Positions 4,848-5,519 of a stretch of DNA of 5,519 nt are shown here, one piece after another. The DNA lies in NCBI GenBank assembly GCA_002391565.1, contig DGFH01000172.1, positions 1 to 5,519 of the forward strand, written 5' to 3'. The stretch comes from Anaerolineales bacterium UBA3905. Lineage in GTDB: Bacteria; Chloroflexota; Anaerolineae; Caldilineales; Caldilineaceae. How positions within the stretch are numbered: the first letter of the stretch is position 1; every line of letters begins with the position of its first letter. The notes below the pieces were generated by a model. The model had not been told where the DNA came from, did not search any database, and saw only the letters and a list, made by a program, of their open reading frames with translations. The translations under genes and the position numbers were made by a program.

Positions 4848-5519
4848 TCACCCTCCCGCCAATCGATGACACTCGTTGCGGATAAAGAAATGTCCCAGCC
4901 AGGCGAAGCCCTGGTCGAAATGGACGATCTGCGTCTTCTGCGGGTGCAATTCCAGCCCCAGCCGCCGCAAGGCAGCCTGCGCCTGCGAGCGTGCAGACTG
5001 CGCGTCGGCGCGGCGTCGGCAGCAGATCACAAAATCGTCGGCGTAGCGCACCAATGCCAGACCGCGCGCAGTCAGCGCCTGATCGAGGGTGTGCAGATAG
5101 ATGTTCGCCAGCAACGGCGAAAGCACGCTGCCCTGGCTGGCGCCGGCGCGACGCGGCTTGCCGTCCAGGCTGCTCAACAACTGCACCTGCAGCCACTGCT
5201 CGATATAGCGCAGCACCAGCCGGTCGCGCACCCGCTGACGCACCATGCCAAAGAGACGCCGACTGTCGATCGCATCGAAGCAGTGCATGATGTCGGCATC
5301 CACCACCCAGCGTAGATTGGCGTTGCGATGGTCGATCACCCGCTGCACGGCCTGTTCCACTCCCAGCCCAGGGCGATAGCCAAAGCTGCACGGCAGAAAG
5401 TGCGGCTCAAAGACCGGCGCGATCAGGTCATAGACCACGCGCTGCGCCACGCGGTCGCGCAGCGCCCAGATCGCCAGCCCGCGCATCCCTTCGCCGGCTT
5501 TGGGCACCAACACCTGCCG
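4848..5519 (-). CDS. CRISPR-associated group II-intron-like reverse transcriptase (5' end missing)
   Basis: Partial: 223 codons are present and the gene enters from the right edge, reading RQVLVPKAGEGMRGL. The in-frame GTG at 5513 falls inside a conserved block and is probably not the start. RT motifs appear in order (residues counted from the window edge): DRVAQRVVYDLIAPVFEPHF and SFGYRPG; the first catalytic aspartate in VVDADIMHCFDAID (Asp76); GASQGSVLSPLLANIYL (126 onward); the YADD box (159-162); LGLELHPQKTQIV; and GFAWLGHFF. The protein stops about 10 residues later, without the maturase X or endonuclease domain of mobile group II introns. That is expected for RTs recruited to CRISPR adaptation, which make cDNA so that RNA can be sampled as spacers. 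The PQG of group II RTs reads SQG here. It lies upstream of cas1 in the same direction. Any N-terminal fusion, for example to Cas6, would lie outside the window. Confidence 0.93.
   Translation of the reverse strand, partial: RQVLVPKAGEGMRGLAIWALRDRVAQRVVYDLIAPVFEPHFLPCSFGYRPGLGVEQAVQRVIDHRNANLRWVVDADIMHCFDAIDSRRLFGMVRQRVRDRLVLRYIEQWLQVQLLSSLDGKPRRAGASQGSVLSPLLANIYLHTLDQALTARGLALVRYADDFVICCRRRADAQSARSQAQAALRRLGLELHPQKTQIVHFDQGFAWLGHFFIRNECHRLAGG

Noticed and set aside
4848..5519. RT as part of a mobile group II intron
   Set aside because: No X/maturase or HNH domain follows motif 7, no intron RNA domain V/VI-like sequence is apparent in the short gap to cas1, and the cas genes follow in the same direction. 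The upstream side cannot be seen.

Overview
The window is GC-rich, with a strong preference for G or C at third codon positions. Its genes look like those of a Chloroflexota bacterium of the Roseiflexus/Chloroflexus kind. That assignment is an inference from composition, protein flavour and the style of the intergenic repeats, not a proven match.

The core is a minus-strand CRISPR adaptation cassette. In transcription order it holds: a group II-intron-like reverse transcriptase, cut by the right edge of the window (4848-5519); cas1 (3694-4722), with the Glu/His/Asp active site intact; a stand-alone RNase H1-fold protein (3197-3697), with the Asp-Glu-Asp-Asp active site intact and its start codon overlapping the cas1 stop as ATGA; and cas2 (2610-2969), with a basic N-terminal extension. 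RT, Cas1 and Cas2 together indicate spacer acquisition that can use RNA. The RNase H would supply the activity that removes RNA from an RNA:cDNA hybrid. This four-gene set (RT, integrase, RNase H, Cas2) is the most interesting content of the window. No effector gene and no CRISPR array lie inside it; in other genomes RT-linked cas1 usually accompanies type III systems.

On the plus strand, converging on the cassette, is a 704-residue protein (195-2309) with a helicase-associated (XPB/Ssl2 N-terminal-like) region and a C-terminal WYL domain. It is a plausible ligand-sensing regulator, but a functional link to the cas genes is only suggested by position.

The gaps are rich in repeats. Between the two convergent genes lies a 124-bp tandem repeat (about 2.5 copies), each full unit carrying two perfect hairpins. 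The RT-cas1 gap holds two opposed runs of 7-bp repeats flanked by an identical 7-bp direct repeat. The RNaseH-cas2 gap holds another run of heptads and an imperfect long inverted repeat. Positions 1-148 show no gene that I can support.
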